Part shown: piece after piece, positions 1 through 11,242 of the stretch
Numbering within the stretch: the stretch's first letter is position 1
Layout of the letters: every line of letters starts with the position of its first letter
Source of the DNA: Actinomycetes bacterium
Lineage (GTDB): Bacteria; Actinomycetota; Acidimicrobiia; Acidimicrobiales; JAMCQF01
Direction of reading: 5' to 3'
Length of the DNA stretch: 33,082 bases
Assembly: GCA_021851885.1 (NCBI GenBank)
Contig: JAJZBS010000020.1
Coordinates: 1-33,082, forward strand
Notes under the pieces: generated by a model
What the model was told of the DNA's origin: nothing
What the model saw: the letters and a program-made list of their open reading frames with translations, nothing else
Databases searched by the model: none
Made by a program: the position numbers and the translations under genes

Positions 1-1020
1 CCCCTGGGGCTCCCGGCGCGCTCCGATCGCCGTGTCTCGCACGGCCGGGGAGACGGCCAGCACCGGCGGGAGCACCTCGGGATCTCCCCACTGTTGCGTC
101 GGCGCGCCTGCGGCCGACGACTGGCCGCTCCCTTGTCCCGACATCCTTCGCGGCGACACCTCACGCGCGAGGGGGAGTGGTTCGTGCGGTCCGAGCGCGC
201 TATCCATCGCATCGAGACGTTCACCGAGCATCGCTGCGGTCATGCGATCGGCGGCACTCGGCTCTGCCGCTTCGGAAAGTACTGGGGCAAGCTCTCCGAG
301 GGCCGGATGATCCGGCAGGCGCGCGCCGACTCGCCTCATGAGCGTCCCAAGCGTTGTATCCGCGTTGAACGGCGTCTCGCCTGTCAACGCCTCGTAGAGC
401 GTGATCGCAAGCGCGTACACGTCGGAGCGCCCGTCGACGGCACCGCCTTGCGCCTGCTCGGGCGAGACATAGCGCGCAGTCCCGAGGATAGAGCCCATGG
501 GTTCGGTCCACGCCGCTTCGGACAGTGCTCGCGCAATGCCGAAATCCGCGATGCGCATGCGGCCTTCCTCGTCAAATAGCAAGTTCGCCGGCTTGACGTC
601 GCGATGCACCAGGCCGCGGGCATGTGCATATGCGAGCCCCCGGGCTGCTTGGGCGCCGATGCGTGCCACTTGAGGCCTGCTCAGGGTGCCCGCCTGGTCT
701 AGGATATCGCGCAGCGATCCTCCGGAGAGGAGCTCGAGGATCAAGTAGGGGTCCCCCTCGTCGACTCCCCAGTCGTAGAGCATCGTCACATGTGGATGGT
801 TGAGAGCGGCGGCTGCGCGTGCCTCGGCACGGAAACGCCGGAGAAACGGCGCGTCGTCGCGCAGGCCGGGGTGGAGGAGCTTGACTGCGACGGAACGCCC
901 AAGGTCGACGTCGTCGGCTGCGTAGACCCGCGCTGACGCACCCAGGCCGATGACCGACACCAGCCTGTACCGGCCCTCCAGGACACGGCCGACCTGGTCG
1001 GTGACGCCCGCAATGGCCAC
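1..1020 (-). CDS. Serine/threonine protein kinase, C-terminus cut by window edge
   Basis: Eukaryotic-type (PknB-like) Ser/Thr kinase that would phosphorylate proteins in signalling. The frame is open for 340 codons and runs off the left edge. Seen: a glycine-rich loop GLGASARVY at residues 25-33, the ATP-binding lysine in VAVK (K47), the catalytic loop HRDVKPANLL starting at 139 (D141), DFG at 159-161 and the activation-segment end GTARYVSPEQ. After the kinase domain, from about residue 270, the sequence is low-complexity, as in a juxtamembrane linker; a membrane segment or PASTA sensor domains could follow beyond the edge but are not visible. The GTG start at 1020 is the only upstream choice, because an in-frame TAG lies four codons before it. 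There is no Shine-Dalgarno sequence, but a TAGTCT box sits 6 nt upstream, which suggests leaderless translation. The kinase identity is firm; the substrate is unknown. Confidence 0.93.
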   Translation of the reverse strand, partial: MAIAGVTDQVGRVLEGRYRLVSVIGLGASARVYAADDVDLGRSVAVKLLHPGLRDDAPFLRRFRAEARAAAALNHPHVTMLYDWGVDEGDPYLILELLSGGSLRDILDQAGTLSRPQVARIGAQAARGLAYAHARGLVHRDVKPANLLFDEEGRMRIADFGIARALSEAAWTEPMGSILGTARYVSPEQAQGGAVDGRSDVYALAITLYEALTGETPFNADTTLGTLMRRVGARLPDHPALGELAPVLSEAAEPSAADRMTAAMLGERLDAMDSALGPHEPLPLAREVSPRRMSGQGSGQSSAAGAPTQQWGDPEVLPPVLAVSPAVRDTAIGARREPQG

Positions 1021-1026
1021 GCGGGA

Positions 1027-1032
1027 AGACTA
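1027..1032 (-). promoter_or_regulatory. Candidate -10 box of leaderless kinase promoter
   Basis: On the minus strand TAGTCT is followed by 6 nt and then the GTG start of the kinase. A TANNNT box at this distance would place the transcription start at the start codon. No good -35 hexamer is seen. The same geometry occurs before other first genes in the window. Confidence 0.5.
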
Positions 1033-1063
1033 CCGGACGTGCTCACTCGCCCCGAGCGGCCAA

Positions 1064-1106
1064 CTCGCCTGGTGCAGGGCGGTGCAGCCGGGTGCAGCCG
1101 GGCGAG
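1064..1106. repeat. Three 10-bp tandem repeats framed by a 6-bp inverted repeat
   Basis: GGTGCAG occurs at 1071, 1081 and 1091 with an exact 10-bp period (units GGTGCAGGGC, GGTGCAGCCG, GGTGCAGCCG). The array is flanked by CTCGCC at 1064-1069 and GGCGAG at 1101-1106, which are reverse complements. It lies about 50-85 bp upstream of the kinase start, where an activator or repressor site could be; that role is inference. Confidence 0.45.
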
Positions 1107-1147
1107 CGCAAGGCGCCGGTGCGCGGTGTCCGTGCAAAGCTCCTGGT

Positions 1148-1166
1148 GGTCCCAGTAGCGGGAACC
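1148..1166 (-). terminator. Possible weak hairpin after ligA
   Basis: Immediately after the ligA stop, GGTCCC at 1148-1153 can pair with GGGAACC at 1160-1166 through a one-base bulge, with a 6-nt loop. There is no T-tract, so this is a weak terminator candidate at best. Confidence 0.25.
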
Positions 1167-1167
1167 G

Positions 1168-4368
<3,201 letters not shown>

Positions 4369-4372
<4 letters not shown>

Positions 4373-5535
4373 AGCACGCCGGCCCCGATGCGGCGGGAGT
4401 GCCTGCGCAGATTGCCGACGGCCTTCGGGACGACGTCGAGCGCCTTGTCGACCTCGCTCGCCGTGGTCGCCCAACCGAGCGACAGGCGCAGGCCGGAACG
4501 GGCCTGCGCAGGTGTCGCGCCCATTGCGAGCAACACGTGGCTCGGGTCGAGGGCGCCCGAAGCGCACGCTGCCCCCCCGGAGGCTGCGATCCCGGCCTCG
4601 TCCAGCAGGACGAGCAGCGCCTCGCTCTCGACGCCGTCGATCGTCAGGTGGCAGTGGCCGACGAGGCGCTCGGCGCCGGCGGCCGAGACCGTGACACCGT
4701 CGATCGCCTCGGCAAGCCCCTCTTCGAGGCGATCCCGCAAGGCGCGCACCCGGGCGACCTCGTCCGCCCTTTGCTCCGTCGCCGCCCGCATGGCGGCGGC
4801 CATGGCGAGTATCCCGGTGACGTTCGGGGTCCCGCTCCGGCGTCCCCGCTCCTGGCCCCCGCCGAGCAGGAGCGGGCGCACGGGGACACCCCGCGTCGCG
4901 AGCGCCCCGACTCCCGCCGGGCCCCCGATCTTGTGGGCGCTGATGGCGACGAGGTCGCAACGGGCGACGGGAGACAGGGCGCCCGACAAAGCCATCCACG
5001 GCAGTGCCTGGACGGCGTCGGTATGGACGACGGCCCCCGGAGCCTTGGCGCGCACGATCGCGACGACCTCGTCGAGGGGTTGGATCGCCCCGGTCTCGTT
5101 GTTGGCGGCCATCACCGACACGAGGGCGACCTTCGGGTCGAGCGCTTCGTCCAACCGGGCGAGGTCGACGACACCCTCTCCGGTCACCGCGACCGTCCTC
5201 CCACCGGCGGCGAGGACCGGACGCAGGACGGCGTGATGCTCGATGGCGGAGCAGACGAGCGCTCCCGTGCGCGCGCTGCCGGCTGCGCCGACGGCAAGAT
5301 TGTCGGCTTCGGTGCCGCCGGAGGTGAACACGACGCCGGCGGCGTCCACCCCGAGCGCGGCGGCGACCGTGTCGCGAGCGGCGTCGATCGCGTCGCGGGC
5401 GCGGCGTGCAGCAGCGTGCGCGCCCGAGGGGTTCGTCAGTCCGCTGTCGGTGGCAGCACGGATCGCCGCGGCGGCTTCGGGGCGCAGAGGGGCGCCGGCC
5501 GCGTTGTCGAGGTAGGCCATGGTCTCGGCAAGCAC
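4369..5535 (-). CDS. Cysteine desulfurase (NifS/IscS class)
   Basis: PLP enzyme of aminotransferase class V that removes sulfur from cysteine as an enzyme-bound persulfide, for tRNA thiolation and Fe-S clusters. The product is 388 residues. Seen: an N-terminal AYLDNAAGAPLRP signature, FTSGGTEADNLA near 70-81, the PLP-stacking histidine in IEHHAV (about 100), HTDAVQ (171-176), the Schiff-base lysine in SAHKIGG (K202), and the persulfide cysteine in GGAACASG (C324). The longer loop with SSGSAC-like cysteine is group I (IscS-like). I chose GTG at 5535 rather than the ATG at 5520 because TAGCCT lies exactly 6 nt before the GTG, as at other leaderless starts here; the ATG would remove five residues. 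The gene overlaps mnmA by 4 bp, pointing to MnmA as a sulfur acceptor. IscS versus NifS naming cannot be decided from sequence alone. Confidence 0.95.
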
Positions 5536-5541
5536 CGCCCC

Positions 5542-5547
5542 AGGCTA
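5542..5547 (-). promoter_or_regulatory. Candidate -10 box of leaderless cysteine desulfurase promoter
   Basis: Minus-strand TAGCCT, then 6 nt (GGGGCG), then the GTG start. It would drive the desulfurase-mnmA-ligA unit. No convincing -35 is seen. Confidence 0.5.
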
Positions 5548-5588
5548 GGCGCCCCTCCAGCGACCTCCACCCCGCTGCGGCGTCCGCC

Positions 5589-6128
5589 TCAGGGCTTGGC
5601 CGTCATGACGGCGGCCGCCGCCACGAGCACCGCCACGACGAACCCCTCGGCGATGGCCACCGTCCGGCACGAGTCCCTGAACGCCTTGGCGGGAATCGAG
5701 GCAACGGCCGCCGGAGCGCAGCCGGAGACCGCGGTGTCGAGGAGGGCGGCCGTCCGGCGCTCCGCCGGGGCAGCGACGAGCTCGAAGACGGCCGTCGCGA
5801 CGAGCCACAGGGAAGCTGCCGCAAGCAGCCAGGGATCGAGCCAGGAGAACCTGCCGCCCGAGGCGCCGACGAGGATGGCGCCACTGGCAGGGATGGCGTA
5901 CAGGACCCGCCCCGTGCGCCCGGTCGCCTGGGCGAAGTACCGCCGGACCGAAGGCGCCTCGCCGCCACCGGGCGCGCATCCGCGTGTCCCACACACGGCT
6001 CCGATGGCGAACACGGCGAGCGCTGCGACGACGATGGCCACGTGGGCGACGAGAAGGAGGTCGAAGCCGGGACCCGTCGGAAGGCGTGCAGCAGCGGCCT
6101 CGGAAAGTGGCACGACCATGGTGGCCAT
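5589..6128 (-). CDS. Small integral membrane protein of unknown function
   Basis: I do not recognise this gene with certainty. The product would be 179 residues with four predicted hydrophobic segments at about 22-45, 75-92, 97-118 and 154-177. The second and third are joined by a short SWLDPW loop, and the layout resembles the DUF2269 group of predicted membrane proteins. Single cysteines occur near residues 46, 51, 137 and 149. The ATG at 6128 is used because upstream sequence in frame becomes arginine-rich and overlaps the galT leader; a second ATG lies at 6119. No strong Shine-Dalgarno site precedes either. The gene stands alone between the cysteine desulfurase (68 bp away, same strand) and divergent galT. 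Coding is supported by hydrophobicity and codon periodicity only. Confidence 0.65.
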   Translation of the reverse strand: MATMVVPLSEAAAARLPTGPGFDLLLVAHVAIVVAALAVFAIGAVCGTRGCAPGGGEAPSVRRYFAQATGRTGRVLYAIPASGAILVGASGGRFSWLDPWLLAAASLWLVATAVFELVAAPAERRTAALLDTAVSGCAPAAVASIPAKAFRDSCRTVAIAEGFVVAVLVAAAAVMTAKP

Positions 6129-6193
6129 TTTGGCGGGCTTGCGAACCCAGCGGCTCGCGGCCGCAGATGCACCGACAGTGCCCGCAAGGGCGC

Positions 6194-6199
6194 TACGGT
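6194..6199 (+). promoter_or_regulatory. Candidate -10 box for galT leader
   Basis: TACGGT lies on the plus strand within a tandem ACGGTGA heptamer (6195-6208). A start point near 6205 would give a short leader carrying a GAAGGGGGG ribosome site at 6207-6215, placed 8 nt before a GTG at 6224. Confidence 0.35.
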
Positions 6200-6223
6200 G
6201 AACGGTGAAGGGGGGTTGCCGAA

Positions 6224-6322
6224 GTGGCGACGGTGCGCGTCGCCGGGCAGCCCGACAAGGCAATGCGACGTATCTCACAGGGAGAAGGGCAGGCACCGAG
6301 AGCGCGGTGCCACCCGGCGTGA
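6224..6322 (+). CDS. Possible 32-codon leader ORF upstream of galT
   Basis: A GTG at 6224 has the best-placed Shine-Dalgarno sequence in this region (GAAGGGGGG, 8-nt spacer). It opens a 32-codon frame that begins VATVRVAGQPDK and ends in a TGA at 6320-6322. That TGA overlaps the GTG at 6319 where GalT homology begins, giving the same GTGA overlap used by real gene pairs in this window. The peptide is basic (five Arg) and not recognisably related to a known leader; it has no run of one amino acid that would suggest attenuation. It may only load ribosomes for galT, or it may be a chance frame. Confidence 0.3.
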   Translation: MATVRVAGQPDKAMRRISQGEGQAPRARCHPA

Positions 6323-7305
6323 ACCAGCTCCGTCTCGATCCTCTGACCGGCCGGTGGGTCGTCGTGCGCCCGAGCCGGGCAGAGCGCCCTGGCGCCTTCG
6401 CCCGCCCAAACCCCGTCGTCCAGGCCGACACGACTCGCCCGTGCCCGTTCTGCCCGGGCAACGAGGACGGCACGCTCCCCGCCCTCGAGTCCTATGGGAC
6501 GTCGCACACATGGAAGCTGCGGGTCATCCCCAACCTCTATCCCGCCTTCGAGGGCAGCGACCCCTTCGTCGTCCGCCACGTCGGCCCGGTCTTCACCGAG
6601 GCGACAGCGGGCGGCATCCACGAGGTTCTCATCCTCTCGCCGTTCCACGATCTCGACTGGTCGATGCTCGACGACGATCAATGCGCTCTGATCATGGCTG
6701 CGATACGCGACCGCATCGAAGAGCACACCCAGGTCCCGGGCCTGCGCTACACCCAAGTCATCGTCAACGCCGGGCGCGAAGCCGGTGCCTCCCTCGATCA
6801 CCCGCACGGCCAGCTCCTCGGCCTGTCCTTCGTCCCCCGCGAGCTCGTCGACGAGCAGGCCGGTTTCGCCCGCTTCGCCGGCGGATGCGTCTTGTGCACG
6901 ACGATCAACGCCGAGGAGCATGCAGCGCATCGCGTCGTCTACGCAGACGACAAGGTCCTCGTCGTCTGCCCCTACTGGAGCGGCGTGCCCTACGAGATGC
7001 TCGTCCTGCCCCGCTACCACGGCCCCCACCTACACCACACCCCCCCACAAGACATCGCCGCCGTCGGGCGTGCGATCCGCCAGGCACTCGCGCGCCTCCA
7101 CGAGGTGATCGACCACGTCTCGTACAACCTCGTGTTCCACACGGCCCCGTACCGGGCCAACGACACCTTCCACTGGCACGTCCACCTGGTGCCGAAGCTG
7201 ACCTCGTCGGCGGGCTTCGAGATGGGCACCGGGATGCTCATCAACATCGTCGCCCCGGAGCTCGCCGCCGACGACCTCCGGGCTGCGCTGCGCACCCACT
7301 CCTGA
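6319..7305 (+). CDS. galT: Galactose-1-phosphate uridylyltransferase GalT
   Basis: Leloir-pathway enzyme exchanging UMP between UDP-glucose and galactose-1-phosphate. The product is 328 residues. Seen: the family N-terminus LRLDPLTGRWVVV at once after the start, a zinc-site CPFC (C42, C45), PNLYPAF near 71-77, GIHEVLI, the active-site HPHGQ (161-165, nucleophile His163), and a C-terminal FHWHVHLVPKL. The start is debatable: the frame is open from a GTG at 6205 and has another at 6307, but the 6319 GTG matches the usual family N-terminus and overlaps the stop of an upstream small ORF. HIT-superfamily relatives such as ADP-glucose phosphorylase share the fold, so exact substrate is less sure than family. 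The neighbour treS/maltokinase genes on the other strand also belong to sugar metabolism. No galK or galE is in the window. Confidence 0.88.
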   Translation: MNQLRLDPLTGRWVVVRPSRAERPGAFARPNPVVQADTTRPCPFCPGNEDGTLPALESYGTSHTWKLRVIPNLYPAFEGSDPFVVRHVGPVFTEATAGGIHEVLILSPFHDLDWSMLDDDQCALIMAAIRDRIEEHTQVPGLRYTQVIVNAGREAGASLDHPHGQLLGLSFVPRELVDEQAGFARFAGGCVLCTTINAEEHAAHRVVYADDKVLVVCPYWSGVPYEMLVLPRYHGPHLHHTPPQDIAAVGRAIRQALARLHEVIDHVSYNLVFHTAPYRANDTFHWHVHLVPKLTSSAGFEMGTGMLINIVAPELAADDLRAALRTHS

Positions 7306-7308
7306 GAC

Positions 7309-7326
7309 CGCCGCCGGCCGGCGGCG
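7309..7326. terminator. Perfect 18-bp palindrome between galT and the maltokinase-like gene
   Basis: CGCCGCCGG joins its reverse complement CCGGCGGCG without a gap. It fills almost the whole 21-bp space between two convergent stop codons. A bidirectional terminator is likely by position; no T-tract is present. Confidence 0.5.
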
Positions 7327-8475
7327 TCAGGTCTCGACGAGCCCGCGAACCGCCTCCTCGGCGGCAACGCTCTCGACGCCGGTGGCCGCGAGGTAGCCGT
7401 CCACGAACGCCTTCTCGTTGCGTTCGATCCACGAGTCGGCAAGCCCGGCAAGAGCCTCGGGGTCCGACGGGCTCCACTCGTGCGCGACCGCCCGGGCGGC
7501 AGCCCGCAGCGATGCGAACATCGTCCCGATGTCTTCGACGACCGGCGCGCGTCGTCCCAGGTCACCGGCCGCATCGGGTGCCCGTGGCTCGAAGTCGTGG
7601 ACGAACCATCCCATCTCGGCACGAGAGACGTGGTCGAGGTCGTAGTCGCCGTGGATACGCGTCGCCACGGCGCCGCCTTGGTCGGTCTTCGTCCCGAAAG
7701 CGCTCGCGAGAGCTATATGCAAGAAGCCGGTCATGTTGCCCAGGCGTTCGGCCTCACCGGAGAAATCCCCGCCAGTGGCTCCCGGTGCGACTCCCGAAGC
7801 GTAGAGGTCGCGCAGCGAGGTGCGCGCGAGCGCCGTCCCGTCCGTCGCCCCCGTCAGGAGCTCGAGCACGATTGCAAGGTCGAAGCCGCCCCGGCGCCAG
7901 ACGGCCACGGGCGCGGGGACGTGGTTGAAGCCCTCTCCGTCGAGGGCCAGGATCATCTCCACCTCGGGATTGGCGCCGTCGACGACCCTCCGGAAGACGC
8001 GCAGCTCGAAACGGTCGTCGAGCAGGAGAGAGGTTCCCCGTTGCGTGCATCGCCCCTTGCGCATGTGCTCGGTCCCCTGCGCTTGGCCGGTGACGATGTC
8101 GACCAGGGCACCGACGAGCTCGGGATCGGCAAGCGCGTCGTAAGTGAGAAGCGGGGCATCGGGCAGGCCGACACGCCCGATGATGCACTCCGGCTGCTCG
8201 GCAAGAAAGGCCTGCTCGGAAGTGTCGGCCCCGTTGTCGCCGGCGCGGACCCCGACCAGGACCTGGTACGCCACCCCCGCTGTGCGGACGCGCAGGGCGA
8301 CGAGCGCCGGCAGGCCGGAGGAAAGAGACTCGACGTCTTCGACGGCGACACGCTCGACGGTGCCCGTGCACCACTCCTGGCGGGACAAGAACGGAGCAAG
8401 AAGGGGCTCGATCTCCGCGACGAGCGTCGAGAGATCCCCGGGGCCACAACCAGCGCTCGACGCCCCGCTCTCCAC
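7327..8475 (-). CDS. Maltokinase-like protein with altered active-site residues
   Basis: The 382-residue product aligns by eye with maltokinase (Mak/Pep2), which makes maltose-1-phosphate for GlgE-type glucan synthesis. Matching parts: an N-terminal cap (FLSRQEW near 30-35), YDALADPELVGALVD (112-126), LLLDDRFELRVFRR (150-163), GANPEVEM, GATDGTALA followed by SLRDLYASG, HGD at 275-277 and DFE at 294-296. Several usual residues differ: the lysine of the LKLFRR-type motif is Arg159, HGDYHLGQ reads HGDYDLDH (Asp279, His282), and the WFAGK cap motif reads WCTGT. The putative catalytic Asp277 and metal-binding Asp294 remain. It could be a slow, retuned or regulatory kinase. GTG at 8475 has a good GAGGAGG site that lies in the end of treS; the genes are 2 nt apart. 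Confidence 0.8.
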   Translation of the reverse strand: MESGASSAGCGPGDLSTLVAEIEPLLAPFLSRQEWCTGTVERVAVEDVESLSSGLPALVALRVRTAGVAYQVLVGVRAGDNGADTSEQAFLAEQPECIIGRVGLPDAPLLTYDALADPELVGALVDIVTGQAQGTEHMRKGRCTQRGTSLLLDDRFELRVFRRVVDGANPEVEMILALDGEGFNHVPAPVAVWRRGGFDLAIVLELLTGATDGTALARTSLRDLYASGVAPGATGGDFSGEAERLGNMTGFLHIALASAFGTKTDQGGAVATRIHGDYDLDHVSRAEMGWFVHDFEPRAPDAAGDLGRRAPVVEDIGTMFASLRAAARAVAHEWSPSDPEALAGLADSWIERNEKAFVDGYLAATGVESVAAEEAVRGLVET

Positions 8476-8477
8476 GC

Positions 8478-10142
8478 TCAGGCCTCCTCCACGAGCTCGA
8501 ACCAGAAGAAGGCGTGCGGACCGAGCGTGATCGTGTACATGTGCTCCGTCACCCGAGCAAAGGGTACCCGGCCCATCAACTCAAAGGGAACCCGACCCTC
8601 CCACCTGGACAGATCCAGCTCTGCCGGCTGCGCAAAACGGCTCAGGTTGTAGACGCACAGGACCGTGTGCTCGGGCTCGCCCTCGGGAGCGCAGCGGACG
8701 TAGGCGAGCACCGACGGGTTCTCGGCCGGCAAGACCTCCACACCGCCGACACCGAAGACGGGCGTCGCCTGCCGCGCCTGGGTCAGGCGCTGCAGCCACT
8801 GCAGGAACGAGCTCGGGCTCCGCCGCTGTGCCTCGACGTTGACCGACTGGTAGCCGTAGACGGGGTCCATGAGCGGCGGCAGGTACAGCTTTGCGAAGTC
8901 CGCCTTGGAGAACCCGGCGTTGCGGTCCGGTGTCCACTGCATCGGGGTGCGCACGGCGTCGCGGTCACCGAGGTAGATGTTGTCGCCCATGAGCAGCTCG
9001 TCGCCGTAGTAGATGATCGGGCTCCCCGGAAGGGAGAACAGCAGGGCGTAGAGGAGCTCCGCTTTGCGCCGATCGCCGTCGATCAACGGGGCGAGGCGCC
9101 GGCTGATCCCCATGTGACGGCGCATCAACGGGTCGAAGGCGTACTCGGAGTACATGTAGTCCCGCTCCTCATCGGAGACCTTCTCCAGGGTCAGCTCGTC
9201 GTGGTTGCGCAAGAAGATCGCCCACTGGCAGCCGCTGGGGATCTCGGGGGTCATGGCCAGGATCTCCGTGACCGGGAACCGCTGCTCCCTGCGCAAGGCC
9301 ATGAAGAGGCGGGGCATGAGGGGGAAGTGGAAGCACATGTGGCACTCGTCGCCGGACCCGAAGTAGTCGACGACGTCGGCGGGCCACTGGTTCGCTTCAG
9401 CCAGCAGGACCCGCCCTGGATAGGAGGTGTCGACCTCCTTGCGGATCCTCTTGAGATAAGCGTGGGTGGCGGGGAGGTTCTCGCAGGTGGTGCCGTCCTC
9501 CTGGTACAGGTACGGGACGGCGTCGAGGCGGAAGCCGTCGAGGCCCTTGTCGAGCCAGAAGCGGACGACCTCGAGCATCGCCTCGCCGACTTCGGGGTTC
9601 TCGTAGTTGAGATCGGGTTGGTGGGAGAAGAAACGGTGCCAGTAGTACTGCTCCCTCTGGGGGTCCCACGTCCAGTTCGACCGTTCGGTGTCGCTGAAGA
9701 TGATGCGCGCATCGGGCCAGCGCTGGTCGTCGTCGCTCCAGACGTACCAGTCCGCCCGCGGGTTCGTGCGATCCTGGCGGGACTCGTTGAACCAGGAATG
9801 CTGGTCGCTCGTGTGGTTGATGACCAGATCGGCGATGACGCGTATGTTGCGGCGATGGGCCTCGTCGACAAGGCGGACGAGGTCGTCGACGTCCCCGTAT
9901 GCGGGCTGCACCGCGAAGAAGTCGCTGATGTCGTAGCCGCTGTCGCGCATCGGCGACGCCTGGACCGGAAGGAGCCACAAGCAGTCGATCCCCAGCCATT
10001 CGAGATAGTCGAGCTTGGCGATCAATCCGGGCAGGTCTCCGGTGCCGTCGTCGTCCGAGTCGAAGAAGCCCCGCACGAGGACTTCGTAGAAGACGGCCCG
10101 CCGGTACCAATGGGGGTCGATGACGTCGGGCGTTGCAGCCAA
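8478..10142 (-). CDS. treS: Trehalose synthase (maltose alpha-D-glucosyltransferase) TreS
   Basis: GH13 enzyme that interconverts maltose and trehalose. The product is 554 residues. Seen: FYEVLVRGFFDSDDDGTGD at 18-36, GYDISDF (69-75), ADLVINHTSDQH (104-115), the nucleophile in DGFRLDAV (D207), the acid/base residue in LLAEANQW (E249), the third acid in RNHDE (D315), GSPIIYYGDE, and RTPMQW, all typical of TreS rather than plain alpha-amylase. The start is a TTG at 10142, just 5 nt after the meaB stop and without a clear ribosome site; no ATG or GTG fits the family N-terminus, so translation probably depends on meaB. The maltokinase-like gene follows after 2 nt, the usual TreS-Mak pairing. GlgE and GlgB are not in the window. 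Confidence 0.96.
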   Translation of the reverse strand: MAATPDVIDPHWYRRAVFYEVLVRGFFDSDDDGTGDLPGLIAKLDYLEWLGIDCLWLLPVQASPMRDSGYDISDFFAVQPAYGDVDDLVRLVDEAHRRNIRVIADLVINHTSDQHSWFNESRQDRTNPRADWYVWSDDDQRWPDARIIFSDTERSNWTWDPQREQYYWHRFFSHQPDLNYENPEVGEAMLEVVRFWLDKGLDGFRLDAVPYLYQEDGTTCENLPATHAYLKRIRKEVDTSYPGRVLLAEANQWPADVVDYFGSGDECHMCFHFPLMPRLFMALRREQRFPVTEILAMTPEIPSGCQWAIFLRNHDELTLEKVSDEERDYMYSEYAFDPLMRRHMGISRRLAPLIDGDRRKAELLYALLFSLPGSPIIYYGDELLMGDNIYLGDRDAVRTPMQWTPDRNAGFSKADFAKLYLPPLMDPVYGYQSVNVEAQRRSPSSFLQWLQRLTQARQATPVFGVGGVEVLPAENPSVLAYVRCAPEGEPEHTVLCVYNLSRFAQPAELDLSRWEGRVPFELMGRVPFARVTEHMYTITLGPHAFFWFELVEEA

Positions 10143-10147
10143 CGGGA

Positions 10148-11242
10148 TCAGCGCCCCGGCGCCGGCACAGCGCTCGATGCTGCAGGTGGCGCGCCCTGGG
10201 CTCCCGTTTCTCCGCCGGCGACATCCCCGTCGACGACGTCGCCGGTGATCGCGGCGACGAGGCGATCAGCTGCCGTGTAGGGGTCGATGCTCCCTTCGAC
10301 GAGCTCCTCCCACAGATGGTGACCGGATGTGCCGGCAAGCAGCTCGTCGACCCGCTCCTCCATCCGCCGCGCCATGATCTGGCGCAGCTCGCGCACGAGT
10401 CGCTCGCGCCTCTTGCGCGTCAGGCCCCCATCCGCGCTCTGGTGCGCGCGGTGGTCGCACACCGCAGCCCACACGGCGTCGATTCCCGTGTCGTCGGTCG
10501 CGATCGCCTCGACGACCGGCGGAATCCAGCCCTTCGTCTCGGACAGAGCGAGCATCGCCTCCACGTCGCGCCGTGCCTCACGAGCGCCGGGGCGGTCGGC
10601 CTTGTTGATGACGAAGACGTCGGCGACCTCCATGAGGCCGGCCTTCGACGCCTGCACGGCGTCGCCCCAACCGGGCGTCAGCACGACGACGGTGGTATCG
10701 GCGGCCCCGGCGACCTCGACCTCGACCTGGCCGACACCGACGGTCTCCACGAGCACCGTCGCGCAGCCGACGGCCGAAAGCAGCCGCAGGGCTTCGGGGA
10801 CCGCCAGGGAAAGGCCCCCGAGGTGGCCTCGCGTGGCCATGGACCGGATGAACACGGCGCTGTCCAGGGCGTGAGCCTGCATGCGGACCCGGTCCCCCAA
10901 GATGGCACCGCCGGTGAAAGGCGACGTCGGGTCGATCGCGAGCACGCCCACCGACGCCGCCTGCGCTTCGGCCGTCCCGGATCCTTCGCCCACCGCGGCC
11001 TTGGCCCGCACGACGAGACGATCGGTGAGCGTCGACTTACCCGCTCCCGGTGCACCGGTGATCCCGATGCTGTAGGCATCGCGTGCGCGCCCGGCGGCAA
11101 GACGGCCGATGCGACGAGCGGGCTCGCCGCCTGCCTCGACGAAGGAGACGAGACGCGCCAAGGCGAGGCGTTCCCCGGCGACGGCTGCTGCGAACAGTGC
11201 CTCGGGATCGCGCCGCGCATCGTGCGCGGGGAGTGCCGTCAT
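10148..11242 (-). CDS. meaB: Methylmalonyl-CoA mutase-associated GTPase MeaB (ArgK family)
   Basis: G3E P-loop GTPase that gates cobalamin delivery to methylmalonyl-CoA mutase and protects the enzyme from inactivation. The product is 364 residues. Seen: Walker A GAPGAGKST (63-71), LAIDPTSPFTGGAILGDRVRM, TRGHLGGL, the switch ETVGVGQ (166-172), and NKAD (213-216). A small Gly/Ser/Thr-rich insert lies near 85-97, and the C-terminus ends in a low-complexity Ala/Pro/Gly tail after GDVV. ATG at 11242 overlaps the murA stop by 4 bp (ATGA). The mutase it should serve is two genes upstream, with murA between them. No other odd feature is seen. Confidence 0.95.
   Translation of the reverse strand: MTALPAHDARRDPEALFAAAVAGERLALARLVSFVEAGGEPARRIGRLAAGRARDAYSIGITGAPGAGKSTLTDRLVVRAKAAVGEGSGTAEAQAASVGVLAIDPTSPFTGGAILGDRVRMQAHALDSAVFIRSMATRGHLGGLSLAVPEALRLLSAVGCATVLVETVGVGQVEVEVAGAADTTVVVLTPGWGDAVQASKAGLMEVADVFVINKADRPGAREARRDVEAMLALSETKGWIPPVVEAIATDDTGIDAVWAAVCDHRAHQSADGGLTRKRRERLVRELRQIMARRMEERVDELLAGTSGHHLWEELVEGSIDPYTAADRLVAAITGDVVDGDVAGGETGAQGAPPAASSAVPAPGR

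Noticed and set aside
5518-5520. ATG at 5520 as the start of the cysteine desulfurase
   Set aside because: The GTG at 5535 is placed 6 nt after a TANNNT box like other first genes here; the ATG has neither that nor a ribosome site. It remains possible.
6205-6309. GTG at 6205 or 6307 as the galT start
   Set aside because: The extra N-terminal residues are Arg/Gly-rich and unlike GalT, whose homology begins at the 6319 GTG. The 6205 GTG sits 5 nt after TACGGT, so a leaderless longer form cannot be fully excluded.
5406-7928. An 840-codon plus-strand open frame
   Set aside because: It crosses three real genes in other frames and is extremely Arg/Pro-rich; no domain is visible.
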